A DNA stretch of 63,459 bases from Candidatus Tidjanibacter gallistercoris (GCA_019114205.1 DXFY01000023.1:1-63459); one strand, 5' to 3'; numbered from the stretch's first letter, positions 7,282 to 15,479 are shown. Notes: generated from the letters alone by a model not told the origin. Made by a program: numbers and translations.

Positions 7282-8196
7282 ATGATTTACATTACGGTAG
7301 CCGGACAAACGTTCGGAATAGAAACGAAAAAACAGGAGGCCATGCTCGCCCGTATGGCCCGCAATTACGGAGCTTTCATGCAGCCGGATGCCCCGTCCGG
7401 AAACCTCCTTTTCACCGCCTCAATCGACGGCCCCGTCGCACTCCCGGAGGACAAGCCCCTCGTCACATTCCGTTATGACCTGACCGAAGACAGCGCCGTG
7501 CTGCGCATCTACCCCTCATGCCGCATACTCTCCATACGGCACGCATCGAGCGGGCGCGTCTTCTCGATGGTGTGTCCGGTACGGCTGCCGGGGACGGAGG
7601 CCGACATTCCGTATACGTTTACCGCCGACCTGACCACCCAGGGCATCGCCCCTCCGGGACACATCCTCGACCACCTGCTCATTTTCGCCCTTTCGGTCGC
7701 GGGCCTCGGACGCGGCATCCTGCTCATCCACGCCTCGACCGTCGTATACCGGGGCCGGGCGGTGATGTTTCTCGGAGAATCGGGGACGGGCAAATCGACG
7801 CATTCGCGCATGTGGCTCGAAAACATCGCCGGCACCTCGCTCCTGAACGACGACGCCCCTGCCGTCCGCATCGCTCCGGACGGCAGTGTCACGGCCTACG
7901 GAACGCCTTGGAGCGGCAAAACGCCCTGCTACCGTGCCGAAAGCTATCCGCTCGCGGCGCTGGTCCGCATCCGACGCGCGCCCTGCAACCGGATTACGGC
8001 ACAGGATACCCTGCGGGCGCTGGGGGCGGTACTTCCCTCCTGCCTGCCCACGCTCCAGCAGGACGATGCGACGCTCGACCCGCTGTGCGCGGCGCTCTCG
8101 CAACTGCTTTCCCGTACACCGGTCTATATCCTCGACTGCCTGCCCGATGCGGATGCAGCCAGGGTTTCGTGCGGGGCCGTCTTCGCCAAACGATAA
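7282..8196 (+). CDS. HPr-kinase-like protein of peptide-maturation type
   Basis: 304 residues. An N-terminal mixed domain (about 1-130) is followed by a P-loop kinase core: HAST at about 152, Walker A GESGTGKSTHS at about 164, NDDAP at about 191 and GTPWSGK at about 208. This arrangement matches HprK/PEPCK-fold kinases; true HprK also has a longer N-terminal domain and a different C-terminal signature, so a housekeeping HprK is unlikely. Relatives next to PqqD-like proteins include kinases that phosphorylate lasso peptides. Co-directional with the PqqD gene and the membrane protein. Substrate unknown; a small peptide is the leading guess. Confidence 0.78.
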   Translation: MIYITVAGQTFGIETKKQEAMLARMARNYGAFMQPDAPSGNLLFTASIDGPVALPEDKPLVTFRYDLTEDSAVLRIYPSCRILSIRHASSGRVFSMVCPVRLPGTEADIPYTFTADLTTQGIAPPGHILDHLLIFALSVAGLGRGILLIHASTVVYRGRAVMFLGESGTGKSTHSRMWLENIAGTSLLNDDAPAVRIAPDGSVTAYGTPWSGKTPCYRAESYPLAALVRIRRAPCNRITAQDTLRALGAVLPSCLPTLQQDDATLDPLCAALSQLLSRTPVYILDCLPDADAARVSCGAVFAKR

Positions 8197-8202
8197 CGAA
8201 AA

Positions 8203-8247
8203 ACGCCGGCCTCCCGCTGCGGCTGTCGCCGTAACGGGAACCGGCGT
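8203..8247. terminator. Hairpin between convergent kinase and pth genes
   Basis: ACGCCGG (8203-8209) pairs with CCGGCGT (8241-8247), with further inner pairing. It lies between two converging genes and can serve both. Confidence 0.55.
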
Positions 8248-8279
8248 ATGAGCGGGTTCCGCCGCTGCTGCGGCGCGTG

Positions 8280-8912
8280 TCACCCTTTCTGCGACAACGA
8301 GCCGTCCGCGTCGTCGGACTGCGTTTTCGCACCGGGCGCTTTCCCCCCCCCTTTTTTGTTGAAAAGGTTCATGGTGCGTTCCACCCCCTGGGTACCGAAC
8401 GAACGCACGACCTCCACGGCCGTATCGATTACGCCGCGCAGCGTCTCCCGCTCCTGCGGCAGCCACTGACCGAGCACGTAATCCACCTGCTGCCCCTGCC
8501 GGAAATCATGCCCGATACCGCACCGCAGCCGCGGATAGGCACCGGTACCCGTACAGGTGTCGATGCTCTTGAGTCCGTTGTGTCCGCCGTCGCTGCCGCG
8601 GGCACGCAGACGCAGCGTTCCGAGCGGCAGGGCGAGGTCGTCGAGCACCACAAGCATGTCGGACGGTTCCAGCTTCTCCTTCTGAAGCCAGTAGCGCACC
8701 GCATTACCGCTGTTGTTCATATACGTGGAGGGCTTGAGCAGCACGAACGTGCGCCCCTTGAAACGCATCTCCGCCACGTCTCCGTAACGCTCCGTCCTGA
8801 AAACAGCATTGGATGCCTCAGCGAGGGCATCCAACACTTTGAAACCTATATTGTGCCGGGTTTCGGCATACTCGGAGCCGATGTTGCCGAGCCCCACAAT
8901 CAGATACTTCAT
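8280..8912 (-). CDS. pth: Peptidyl-tRNA hydrolase
   Basis: 210 residues. Typical motifs: LIVGLGNIG at the start, TRHNIGF with catalytic His20, KPSTYMNNSG and VVLDDLALPLG with the catalytic-site Asp, then GGHNGLKSI. It recycles peptidyl-tRNA released by stalled ribosomes in the cytoplasm. It begins 20 bp after rplY and shares its promoter. The C-terminal tail beyond residue 188 is extra, low-complexity and encoded across an A6G9 tract (on the coding strand). Confidence 0.95.
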   Translation of the reverse strand: MKYLIVGLGNIGSEYAETRHNIGFKVLDALAEASNAVFRTERYGDVAEMRFKGRTFVLLKPSTYMNNSGNAVRYWLQKEKLEPSDMLVVLDDLALPLGTLRLRARGSDGGHNGLKSIDTCTGTGAYPRLRCGIGHDFRQGQQVDYVLGQWLPQERETLRGVIDTAVEVVRSFGTQGVERTMNLFNKKGGGKAPGAKTQSDDADGSLSQKG

Positions 8913-8932
8913 CCGCGTTCCGCGCTATAATC

Positions 8933-9517
8933 CTACTTGCCTGCGGCAGCCGCTGCGGCAGCACCGCGTGCCGCACGCGTCATGATGACGGCGCATACGG
9001 AAGTGGTCGCCGGAGTAAGCAGCGTCAGGTTATCGTATTTCAGGTCGCCTACGAATATCGATTTGCCGATACCGAGGTTCGTAATATCTATCTCCAGGAA
9101 ATCGGGCAGGTTCTCCACCAGACCGCTGATGCGCAGTTTGCGCTTCTGTACGGTCAGCTTGCCGCCGAGTTTCACGCCTTCCGAGTTGCCCGTTATCTTC
9201 ACGGGGACGTCGATTGCGACCGGCTTGCCGGGCAGTATGCGGAAGAAATCCACGTGCATGGGATAATCCTTTACCGGGTGGAACTGTACGTCGCGCATTA
9301 CGGCCAGCTCCTTGCTGCCGTCGATGTCGAGTTCCACGATATAGGATTTGGGAGTGAAAAGCAGGGGTTTCATCTCCTTCTCGTCGAGCGAGAAATGCAC
9401 CGGTTGTTCGTGTCCGCCGTAAACGACCGCAGGTACACGGCCCTCGCGGCGCACGTCCTTACTTCCCTTCTTTCCGAAATGTTCGCGCCTGGCGCCTTTA
9501 ATCTGAATGGTTTCCAT
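8933..9517 (-). CDS. rplY: Large ribosomal subunit protein L25/Ctc
   Basis: 194 residues: an N-terminal 5S-rRNA-binding domain (about 1-95, starting with RREHFGKKG and RVPAVVYGG) and the C-terminal TL5/CTC-type domain (about 95-185), then an Ala-rich tail ending in GK. The two-domain length is the usual Bacteroidota Ctc form. The gene leads the rplY-pth pair, an arrangement common in many bacteria. Confidence 0.95.
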   Translation of the reverse strand: METIQIKGARREHFGKKGSKDVRREGRVPAVVYGGHEQPVHFSLDEKEMKPLLFTPKSYIVELDIDGSKELAVMRDVQFHPVKDYPMHVDFFRILPGKPVAIDVPVKITGNSEGVKLGGKLTVQKRKLRISGLVENLPDFLEIDITNLGIGKSIFVGDLKYDNLTLLTPATTSVCAVIMTRAARGAAAAAAAGK

Positions 9518-9611
9518 GGTTATATTATTATATGTGTTACACTCCGGCGATACTCATGCGGCCTCCTCCGCGTCTTCCGCGTACCGGCCGCACCCATTTC
9601 GCCTGCGGCTG

Positions 9612-9642
9612 CAAAGATAACGATTTTCCCCGAACCCGCAAA
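9612..9642 (-). promoter_or_regulatory. Promoter of rplY-pth
   Basis: On the minus strand, -33 TTTG (9639-9642), a 19-nt spacer and -7 TATCTTTG (9612-9619), a full Bacteroidota promoter. The leader would be about 90 nt. Confidence 0.75.
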
Positions 9643-9741
9643 CGCAGCATCCGCTGCGGCAGACGCATTCCCGCCACCGGTCCGATGCCGCGAATCCCCG
9701 CGGGCCCGTACCGTAAATTTCATAATTTTTTCTCCGGCCGA

Positions 9742-9771
9742 TTTGTTTTAAAAGAAAAATATCTATATTTG
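9742..9771 (+). promoter_or_regulatory. Promoter of tRNA-Leu
   Basis: TTTG (9742-9745), 18 nt, TATATTTG (9764-9771). Fits the consensus and reads into the tRNA gene 75 bp downstream. Confidence 0.7.
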
Positions 9772-9846
9772 CACACCCTTTCGGGGAAACAAGTTCACAA
9801 ACAAGATTGCGACAGCCGACGTATCCGCAAGGAACGAAGGCCTTAA

Positions 9847-9931
9847 GCCCAGGTGGTGGAATTGGTAGACACGCTACTTTGAGGGGGTAGTGCCGGTTTA
9901 CGGCGTGTGAGTTCGAGTCTCGTCCTGGGCA
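9847..9931 (+). tRNA. tRNA-Leu (anticodon GAG)
   Basis: The acceptor stem GCCCAGG pairs perfectly with CCTGGGC (9924-9930), with discriminator A. The anticodon stem CTACT/GGTAG holds a TTGAGGG loop with GAG at 9881-9883. The long variable arm (GCCG/CGGC stem) is typical of class II leucine tRNAs, and the T loop reads TTCGAGT. The CCA end is not encoded. It reads CUC and CUU codons. Confidence 0.95.
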
Positions 9932-9940
9932 CTGAAAAGC

Positions 9941-9973
9941 GAATAAGCCTGCTGCACATCAGCGGGCTTATTC
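9941..9973 (+). terminator. Terminator of tRNA-Leu
   Basis: A near-perfect hairpin from GAATAAGCC to GGCTTATTC with an inner GCTG/CAGC stem, starting 10 bp after the tRNA and followed by a T-rich stretch. Confidence 0.75.
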
Positions 9974-10366
9974 ATTTTCGGCAGGCCCGAAAAATCATTC
10001 CCATTCCCCTTCCCCTGCACGAGACACACCCTGTTGTCATAAAAACATAAGAAGCAGCGCATACGCCCCCGCCCGGCAGTGCAGTACTGAAAGAAACACA
10101 CTGTCCCCGAAGCATTTAGCAAAAACCTTCCGCTTATCATCCGATTAATTCATGCGCTTTTTTGCATATCCGAAAGGAAAGTGCGTATTTTGCAGCGGGA
10201 AAAAGCGAATACGAACCGTACGGACAGAAAAACGGCATAAACATGCAGCGATGCCGACATGTCGGGACACGCGTACGACCCGCCGTTCCGTAACGGTGCG
10301 CAAGGCCCATGAGACGACGGCGCTGCCGTCGGCGGCGTTCATCGCAATTATTAGTGATTTTTCGAC
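9974..10366. other. Gap upstream of the hydrogenase operon
   Basis: About 390 bp without a convincing gene. It contains one compact hairpin (CGACGGC 10315-10321 with GCCGTCG 10325-10331). A 75-codon frame at 10152 starts in AT-rich sequence but has no recognisable content and is not called. Confidence 0.45.
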
Positions 10367-10394
10367 GTTATATAAATAACTATGATTATTTTTA
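10367..10394 (+). promoter_or_regulatory. Candidate promoter and operator of the hydrogenase operon
   Basis: A perfect inverted repeat GTTAT-N4-ATAAC (10367-10380) lies 6 bp before a near-consensus -7 element (TATTTTTA, 10387-10394). It would cover the -33 region of a transcript starting near 10401, about 30 nt before the first gene. This placement suits a repressor or activator site; which protein binds is unknown. Confidence 0.35.
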
Positions 10395-10431
10395 TACTCT
10401 GAAAATCGAACAATCCTATCGCACGTAAATC

Positions 10432-10677
10432 ATGGGGAAACGTCGTATCAGCATCTGCCTCGGAAGTTCCTGCTTCGCGCGCGGGAACAACGCCAACATC
10501 GCGGTGGTCAAAAGGTTCCTCGCAGAGAACGGACTGCAGGCCGAGGTAACGTTCACGGGACAGTTGTGCGAAAACATGTGCAGCAGGGGGCCCGTCATCT
10601 GCATCGACGACCAGGTTTACGAAGAGGTCAATCTGTCGCTGCTTCACAAAATACTCGAAGAAGAGTTCAAATGCTAA
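10432..10677 (+). CDS. Thioredoxin-like [2Fe-2S] ferredoxin of a hydrogenase operon
   Basis: 81 residues. Four Cys in two pairs (CLGSSC at about 10-15; CENMC at about 46-50) are arranged as in the NuoE/HndA-type thioredoxin-fold 2Fe-2S domain. It is the cluster-binding domain alone, without the N-terminal helices of full NuoE. It overlaps the following hydrogenase gene by 7 bp. The likely role is passing electrons to or from the neighbouring [FeFe] hydrogenase-like protein. Confidence 0.85.
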   Translation: MGKRRISICLGSSCFARGNNANIAVVKRFLAENGLQAEVTFTGQLCENMCSRGPVICIDDQVYEEVNLSLLHKILEEEFKC

Positions 10678-12398
10678 GGCCAGTATATACGGAACCGGAA
10701 AACTGCCAGGACTGCTACAAATGCATCCGGGAGTGCCCAGTGAAGGCTATCAGGATGGAAAACAACAAGGCCTCCATCATAGCCGAACGCTGCGTGTACT
10801 GCGGCCACTGCACGCAGGTGTGTCCCACCGGCGCGAAGAAGATACGCGACGGGCTCACCCGTGCGAAACTCGTCGTATCGAAATATCCGGGCAAGATGTA
10901 CCTGTCGCTGGCGCCGTCCTACGTGAGCGAATTCGGCGACATCCCGCCCGCACGGCTCATCGGCGCCATCCGGCGGCTCGGCTTTTCGGGCGTGTCGGAA
11001 ACGGCGCTCGGCGCCGAACTCGTGACGGCCGAAACGGAACGCTTCCTCGCCTCGGCGCCGAAGGGCGTCTATCTGTCGTCGGCCTGCCCCGTCGTGGTGG
11101 ACTACATCCGCAAGTACGCACCCGACCTGACGGGCAGCATCACCCCCATCGTGTCGCCCATGATAGCCCATGCGAAACTATTGAAGGAACGTTTCGGCGA
11201 CGACATCCGAATTATATTCGCCGGGCCGTGCATCGGCAAGAAATCGGAAGCCGACACGTACAGTGGCCTCGTGGAAGTGGCCATCACGTTCAAAGACCTG
11301 AGGACATGGCTGGAACGGGAAGGCATCGACGCGGCGGAAGTACAGCCCGGCGAAGACGACCGCTTCGTCCCGTACCATTCGGGGATGGGCGCGGCCTATC
11401 CGGTGGAAGGAGGGATGCTGGCCGGTTTCCGCAACCCCGGCAGCCGGGCGGCCCACATGGCTTTCTCCGACCTGCCGACGGTCAAGGAACTGCTCGACCG
11501 GCTCGACACGGCAGACCGGAGGGACACGATTTTCCTGGAACTGCTCGCCTGCAAGGGCGGCTGCATCAACGGCCCGGCGAAACTGAAGGCCACTTCGCTG
11601 GCACTGAAGCGTTACGACATCTTCGACCGGTGCGAAACGGGCGATGCGAAACGGGACTTCGCCCATCTGGACCTGCACGCATGCTTTACGCCGGACGGGC
11701 AGGAAAAGAAACACGACTATCCGGAATACAGAATCAAGGAAGCGCTCGCCGCCGTGGGAAAAACCACGGCCGCAGACGAACTCAACTGCAGCTCCTGCGG
11801 GTACGATACCTGCCGCGACTTCGCCGTCGCCATGCTCGAAGGACGCGCCGAGGACAACATGTGCGCCTCGTACATGCGGAAAGTGGCCCACGACAAGGCT
11901 ACCGCCCTGCTGCAAAAGATACCCGCCGGCGTGGTCATCGTCAATGCCGAACTCAAAATCGTAGACATGAACCGTACCTTCGCCGCCTCGATGGGCGAGG
12001 ATACGCTGAGCGTGTACGACTTGTTCCCCGGCATGGAAGGGGCTTCGCTCAAAGGGCTGTGTCCGTTCGAGCCGCTGTTCCGCACCGTGCTCGCCACGGG
12101 CGAAGAGCTGCGGGAACGGCGCATCAACGACGGGACGAGGACATGGCTCCTGTCCATATACAACATACAGCCGCAAAAACAGGTGTTCGGTCTGCTCCAA
12201 GACCTGCACGAACCGGCCGTACGCAAGGAATGGATGCTGGAGAAGACGCGCGAGGTCATCCGGAACCACATGCTGACGGTACAGAAGGTCGCCGGGCTGC
12301 TCGGCGAAAATGCCGCCTATACGGACGCGACGCTGCGTTCCATCATGGAGGCATACGACAGGTCGGGAGAAGAGAACGGCGAAAACGACGTAAACTGA
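10671..12398 (+). CDS. Sensory-type [FeFe] hydrogenase with PAS domain (group C-like)
   Basis: 575 residues from ATG 10671, chosen because the protein starts cleanly here and overlaps the previous stop. Domains: two 4Fe-4S ferredoxin motifs (about 10-55), H-cluster domain (about 75-330), a 4Fe-4S Cys motif (CSSCGYDTC at about 373), a PAS domain (about 405-510) and a C-terminal helical region. H-cluster motifs are SSACP (about 136), AGPCIGKKSE (about 184) and LLACKGGCINGP (about 290). The cluster ligands are kept, but the proton-relay Cys of canonical TSCCP is Ala and the second motif has Gly-Pro. This and the PAS domain are features of group C (HydS) hydrogenases thought to sense H2 or redox state. 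It is directly followed by a SpoIIE-type phosphatase, the probable output partner. Confidence 0.88.
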   Translation: MLRPVYTEPENCQDCYKCIRECPVKAIRMENNKASIIAERCVYCGHCTQVCPTGAKKIRDGLTRAKLVVSKYPGKMYLSLAPSYVSEFGDIPPARLIGAIRRLGFSGVSETALGAELVTAETERFLASAPKGVYLSSACPVVVDYIRKYAPDLTGSITPIVSPMIAHAKLLKERFGDDIRIIFAGPCIGKKSEADTYSGLVEVAITFKDLRTWLEREGIDAAEVQPGEDDRFVPYHSGMGAAYPVEGGMLAGFRNPGSRAAHMAFSDLPTVKELLDRLDTADRRDTIFLELLACKGGCINGPAKLKATSLALKRYDIFDRCETGDAKRDFAHLDLHACFTPDGQEKKHDYPEYRIKEALAAVGKTTAADELNCSSCGYDTCRDFAVAMLEGRAEDNMCASYMRKVAHDKATALLQKIPAGVVIVNAELKIVDMNRTFAASMGEDTLSVYDLFPGMEGASLKGLCPFEPLFRTVLATGEELRERRINDGTRTWLLSIYNIQPQKQVFGLLQDLHEPAVRKEWMLEKTREVIRNHMLTVQKVAGLLGENAAYTDATLRSIMEAYDRSGEENGENDVN

Positions 12399-12420
12399 AT
12401 CAATACACCTGCCGGGAAAA

Positions 12421-13605
12421 GTGAGGGTAAACGGGGATTTCATAGAGGTCGATTGTTTCCAGAAGAACAAGGGAGACAACATCGTATGCGGGGACTCGTT
12501 CGTGTCGCACAAGTTCAAAGAGGAGGGCCGCGTCATCAGCGTGCTTTCCGACGGGCTGGGCAGCGGCATCAAGGCGAGCGTGCTCTCCACCATGACCTCC
12601 TCGATGCTGCTCAACTTCTCGATGCTGAACGAGGACATCACCGCGGCGGCCGCATCGATTATCAAGACGCTGCCGCGCGACGAGGTGCGCAAAATCAGCT
12701 ACTCGACCTTCTGTCTCTGCGACATCGACTGTTTCGGCAACACGAAAATCGCCGAATACGAAAATCCCGCCTACTATCTTTTCCGGGGCGGGCAGTTCGT
12801 GGAGGTGGAGAAGAAGCGGATTCCCGTCGAACGCGACGACATGGGCAACACCTCCATGTGGCTTTCGCAATTCGCCATGGAAAAGGAAGACCGGATTATC
12901 TTTTTCAGCGATGGAGTGAGCCAGTCGGGTATGGGGAACCGCAACATGCCCTTCGGATGGGAAGACGGAGCGAAGGCATTCATCCGGGAGTGCGTCGCAC
13001 GGAATCCTTCCATATCGGCCAAGGAGCTGGCGCGGAAAATCGTCATCGAATCGGAAAAGAATGACGGCTATACGCTGAAGGACGATACGAGCTGCTGCGT
13101 CATCTACATGCGCAAGCCGCGGAACCTGCTCGTATGCACGGGCCCGCCCTTCGACGAGAAGAACGACGCCTACCTGAGCAAAATCGTCATGGAATTTCCC
13201 GGCCGCAAAATCATCTGCGGAGGGACGACGGCCAACATCCTCTCCCGCGAAACGGGACGGGAGATTATGCTCGACATCGACACGCTCGACGGGGAACTGC
13301 CTCCGGTATCGCGCATGGAAGGCATCGACCTCATCACCGAGGGCATCCTCACGCTCAGCAGGGTGGAAAGCCTGCTTTCGGGCGACGGGGGCGAAGACCG
13401 GAAACGGGGCGGCCCGGCCGACATGATTCTGCAAATGCTGGCCGACAGCGACAAAATCACGTTCCTGGTGGGTACGCGCATCAACATCGCGCACCAGGAC
13501 CCGACCCTGCCGGTAGAGCTCGAAATACGGCGCAACGTCGTGAAAAAGATAAAATACCTGCTCGAAACCAAATGGCTGAAAGACGTGGACATTACATATA
13601 TATGA
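12421..13605 (+). CDS. SpoIIE/PP2C-type serine phosphatase linked to the sensory hydrogenase
   Basis: 394 residues from GTG 12421, with GGGAAAA upstream. The N-terminal 235 residues form a PP2C/SpoIIE domain; metal-binding motifs are LSDGLGSG (about 40), FFSDGVSQSG (about 160) and KDDTSC (about 219). The C-terminal about 155 residues (CTGPPFDEKND, then ICGGTTANI and FLVGTRINI) form a second domain I cannot name. Phosphatases of this kind accompany one branch of group C [FeFe] hydrogenases. It probably dephosphorylates a protein in response to the hydrogenase-PAS sensor, for example an anti-sigma antagonist, although none is encoded nearby. Confidence 0.8.
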   Translation: MRVNGDFIEVDCFQKNKGDNIVCGDSFVSHKFKEEGRVISVLSDGLGSGIKASVLSTMTSSMLLNFSMLNEDITAAAASIIKTLPRDEVRKISYSTFCLCDIDCFGNTKIAEYENPAYYLFRGGQFVEVEKKRIPVERDDMGNTSMWLSQFAMEKEDRIIFFSDGVSQSGMGNRNMPFGWEDGAKAFIRECVARNPSISAKELARKIVIESEKNDGYTLKDDTSCCVIYMRKPRNLLVCTGPPFDEKNDAYLSKIVMEFPGRKIICGGTTANILSRETGREIMLDIDTLDGELPPVSRMEGIDLITEGILTLSRVESLLSGDGGEDRKRGGPADMILQMLADSDKITFLVGTRINIAHQDPTLPVELEIRRNVVKKIKYLLETKWLKDVDITYI

Positions 13606-13647
13606 CGCAAGTCATCCGAAGGCAAACTAAAGAAAGGGCTAACTACT

Positions 13648-13902
13648 ATGGGTAAAATCGAATTGAAAATCTGCATGGGCACCATGTGCTACGTCATGGG
13701 CGGTGCCGAGCTGAAGGCGGCAGTGGATTCCCTGCCCGGCGAACAACGGGAACAAATACGAATAAGCTACGCTCCGTGCCTGGGGATGTGTAACAACGGC
13801 GGGGAACCGCCGTACGTACAGGTCAACGGCCGCACGGTAGCCCGCGTCAGTACCGCGGGACTCATACAAATACTAAAAGAAGAACTGCACAATGCTTTAT
13901 GA
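13648..13902 (+). CDS. Second thioredoxin-like [2Fe-2S] ferredoxin
   Basis: 84 residues. Cys pairs CMGTMC (about 9-14) and CLGMC (about 44-48) mark the same NuoE-like fold as the first gene of the operon, but the sequence between is well diverged. It overlaps the downstream hydrogenase by 11 bp. The operon therefore has one 2Fe-2S protein per hydrogenase, each placed immediately before its partner. Confidence 0.83.
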   Translation: MGKIELKICMGTMCYVMGGAELKAAVDSLPGEQREQIRISYAPCLGMCNNGGEPPYVQVNGRTVARVSTAGLIQILKEELHNAL

Positions 13903-15313
13903 CAATTACGCGATGCTCACGAAGCGTGAGCTGCTAATCCGTCTCGTAACTCTGCTCAAGGAGAACAACCTCGTAGATGGGGTAAGGTACATTCCGGTAG
14001 AGATGCGTCCGCGCGACAGGAAGAACAGTTGCTGCGTCCACAAAGACCGGTACATCATCCGCCACAAAATCATATCCATCCTCGGATTCGACATCCGCAA
14101 CGAGGAGGATATCGACCTGCTACCGCTCTCCCACTATGCGCAGAAGTCGCTGGACAATAAGAATATGAAGGAGGACATCCTGTCCGTGGTACACGAAGCC
14201 TGCAACGCCTGCATGCAGTCGCAGTATTTCATCACCAACATGTGCCGCGGCTGCGAAGCCCGGCCGTGCATGATGAACTGCCCCAAGAGTGCCATCTCGT
14301 TCAAGGGCGGCAAGGCGGTCATCTCGCAGGAAGACTGCGTGAGCTGCGGACTCTGCCAGCAGGTATGCCCGTACCACGCGATTATCTACACGCCCGTACC
14401 CTGCGAAGAAGCGTGTCCCGTGAAAGCTATTTCCAAACAGCCGGACGGCACGGAGCACATCGACAAGGAAAAGTGCATCTACTGCGGCAAGTGCATGCAA
14501 GCATGCCCGTACGGCGCCATTACGGAGCGTTCCAAAATCATCGACATACACAAATGCCTCGCCAGCCCCGACAAGAAGATAACTGCTATCGTCGCACCGG
14601 CCATCTACGGACAGTTCGACGCGTCGCCGGCCCAGGTACTCGCCGCCATCAAGCGCATCGGATTCGACGACGTGGTGGAAGTGGCACTCGGCGCGGAGGA
14701 TACCTCGCGCAACGAGGCGGAAGAGCTCAAGGAGCGCATCGCAGCCGGACAGCCCTTCATGACGACCTCGTGCTGCCCGGCCTATACGGGCTGGGTGGAC
14801 AAGCACGCCCCCGTACTGAAACCGTTCGTATCGGAAACGCGCAGCCCGATGGTCTATGCCGCCCGCCGGGTGAAGGCCGCCGACCCGGACATGGAAGTGG
14901 TATTCATCGGGCCGTGCCTGGCCAAGAGGCATGAAGCCGACTTCGTACCGGAAGTGGACTACGTGATGAGCTTCGAGGAACTCGGCGCCTTCATGGTGGC
15001 ATACGGCGTCGAGGTGAAAAAGGACGAAGACCTGGCTCCCCTCAACCCGGAAGTGACGAAGTTCGGCCGCGGTTACGCCATGGCCGGCGGCGTACGCAAC
15101 GCCATCGTACACGCCGTGGGCGACGGCTACACCACGACCAACATCGAGGGACTCGACAAGAAGAACGCAGCCCTGCTGAAAGCGATGGCCAAAAAGCCGA
15201 TAGCCCAGTTCGTGGAGGTGATGGCCTGCGAAGGCGGCTGCGTGAACGGCCCGTGCTCGCTGGCTCCGCTGACGCTCGCCAAAAGGCAAATCAAACGGGC
15301 GCTCACCGAATAG
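13892..15313 (+). CDS. [FeFe] hydrogenase, group B-like
   Basis: 473 residues. After an N-terminal helical domain (about 1-95) comes a Cys-rich region with several 4Fe-4S motifs (CRGCEARPCMMNCP, CVSCGLCQQVCP, CIYCGKCMQACP), then the H-cluster domain. Its motifs are TSCCP (about 292), FIGPCLAKRHE (about 350) and VMACEGGCVNGP (near the end). The proton-relay Cys is present, so catalysis is plausible, unlike in the PAS-containing relative. The short form and the GPC second motif match group B. It would couple ferredoxin oxidation to H2 formation in the cytoplasm. The HydE, HydF and HydG maturases are not in the window. Confidence 0.88.
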   Translation: MLYDNYAMLTKRELLIRLVTLLKENNLVDGVRYIPVEMRPRDRKNSCCVHKDRYIIRHKIISILGFDIRNEEDIDLLPLSHYAQKSLDNKNMKEDILSVVHEACNACMQSQYFITNMCRGCEARPCMMNCPKSAISFKGGKAVISQEDCVSCGLCQQVCPYHAIIYTPVPCEEACPVKAISKQPDGTEHIDKEKCIYCGKCMQACPYGAITERSKIIDIHKCLASPDKKITAIVAPAIYGQFDASPAQVLAAIKRIGFDDVVEVALGAEDTSRNEAEELKERIAAGQPFMTTSCCPAYTGWVDKHAPVLKPFVSETRSPMVYAARRVKAADPDMEVVFIGPCLAKRHEADFVPEVDYVMSFEELGAFMVAYGVEVKKDEDLAPLNPEVTKFGRGYAMAGGVRNAIVHAVGDGYTTTNIEGLDKKNAALLKAMAKKPIAQFVEVMACEGGCVNGPCSLAPLTLAKRQIKRALTE

Positions 15314-15334
15314 GGGAGTACCCGCACACATGCC

Positions 15335-15366
15335 AAGAGCGCCGCAGTACTGCGGCGCTCTTTACG
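15335..15366. terminator. Terminator between the hydrogenase operon and copA
   Basis: A perfect 28-nt palindrome (15335-15362; AGAGCGCCGCAG arm) followed by TTTACGTTTT. It ends the hydrogenase operon, and being symmetric it may also serve copA on the other strand. Confidence 0.9.
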
Positions 15367-15479
15367 TTTTCGCTCCCGGTACGGGCGTCCCCGCAGGCGC
15401 ACGCCTTTTCAAACCGCAGCACCGACGGGTACGCGCACCCGGAAACGCATCCCTACCCGCAAGTCTCTGCCGCGCGAAG

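Noticed and set aside
3433-8196. Complete lasso peptide cluster
   Set aside because: No McjB-type protease with the expected Cys triad, no asparagine-synthetase-like cyclase and no precursor; only accessory families are present.
7282-8196. Housekeeping HPr kinase/phosphorylase (hprK)
   Set aside because: Lacks the usual N-terminal domain and C-terminal signature, and sits beside PqqD rather than PTS genes.
9898-10140. Minus-strand ORF ending in QDETRTHTP
   Set aside because: The end is the antisense of tRNA-Leu, a familiar artefact of automatic gene calling.
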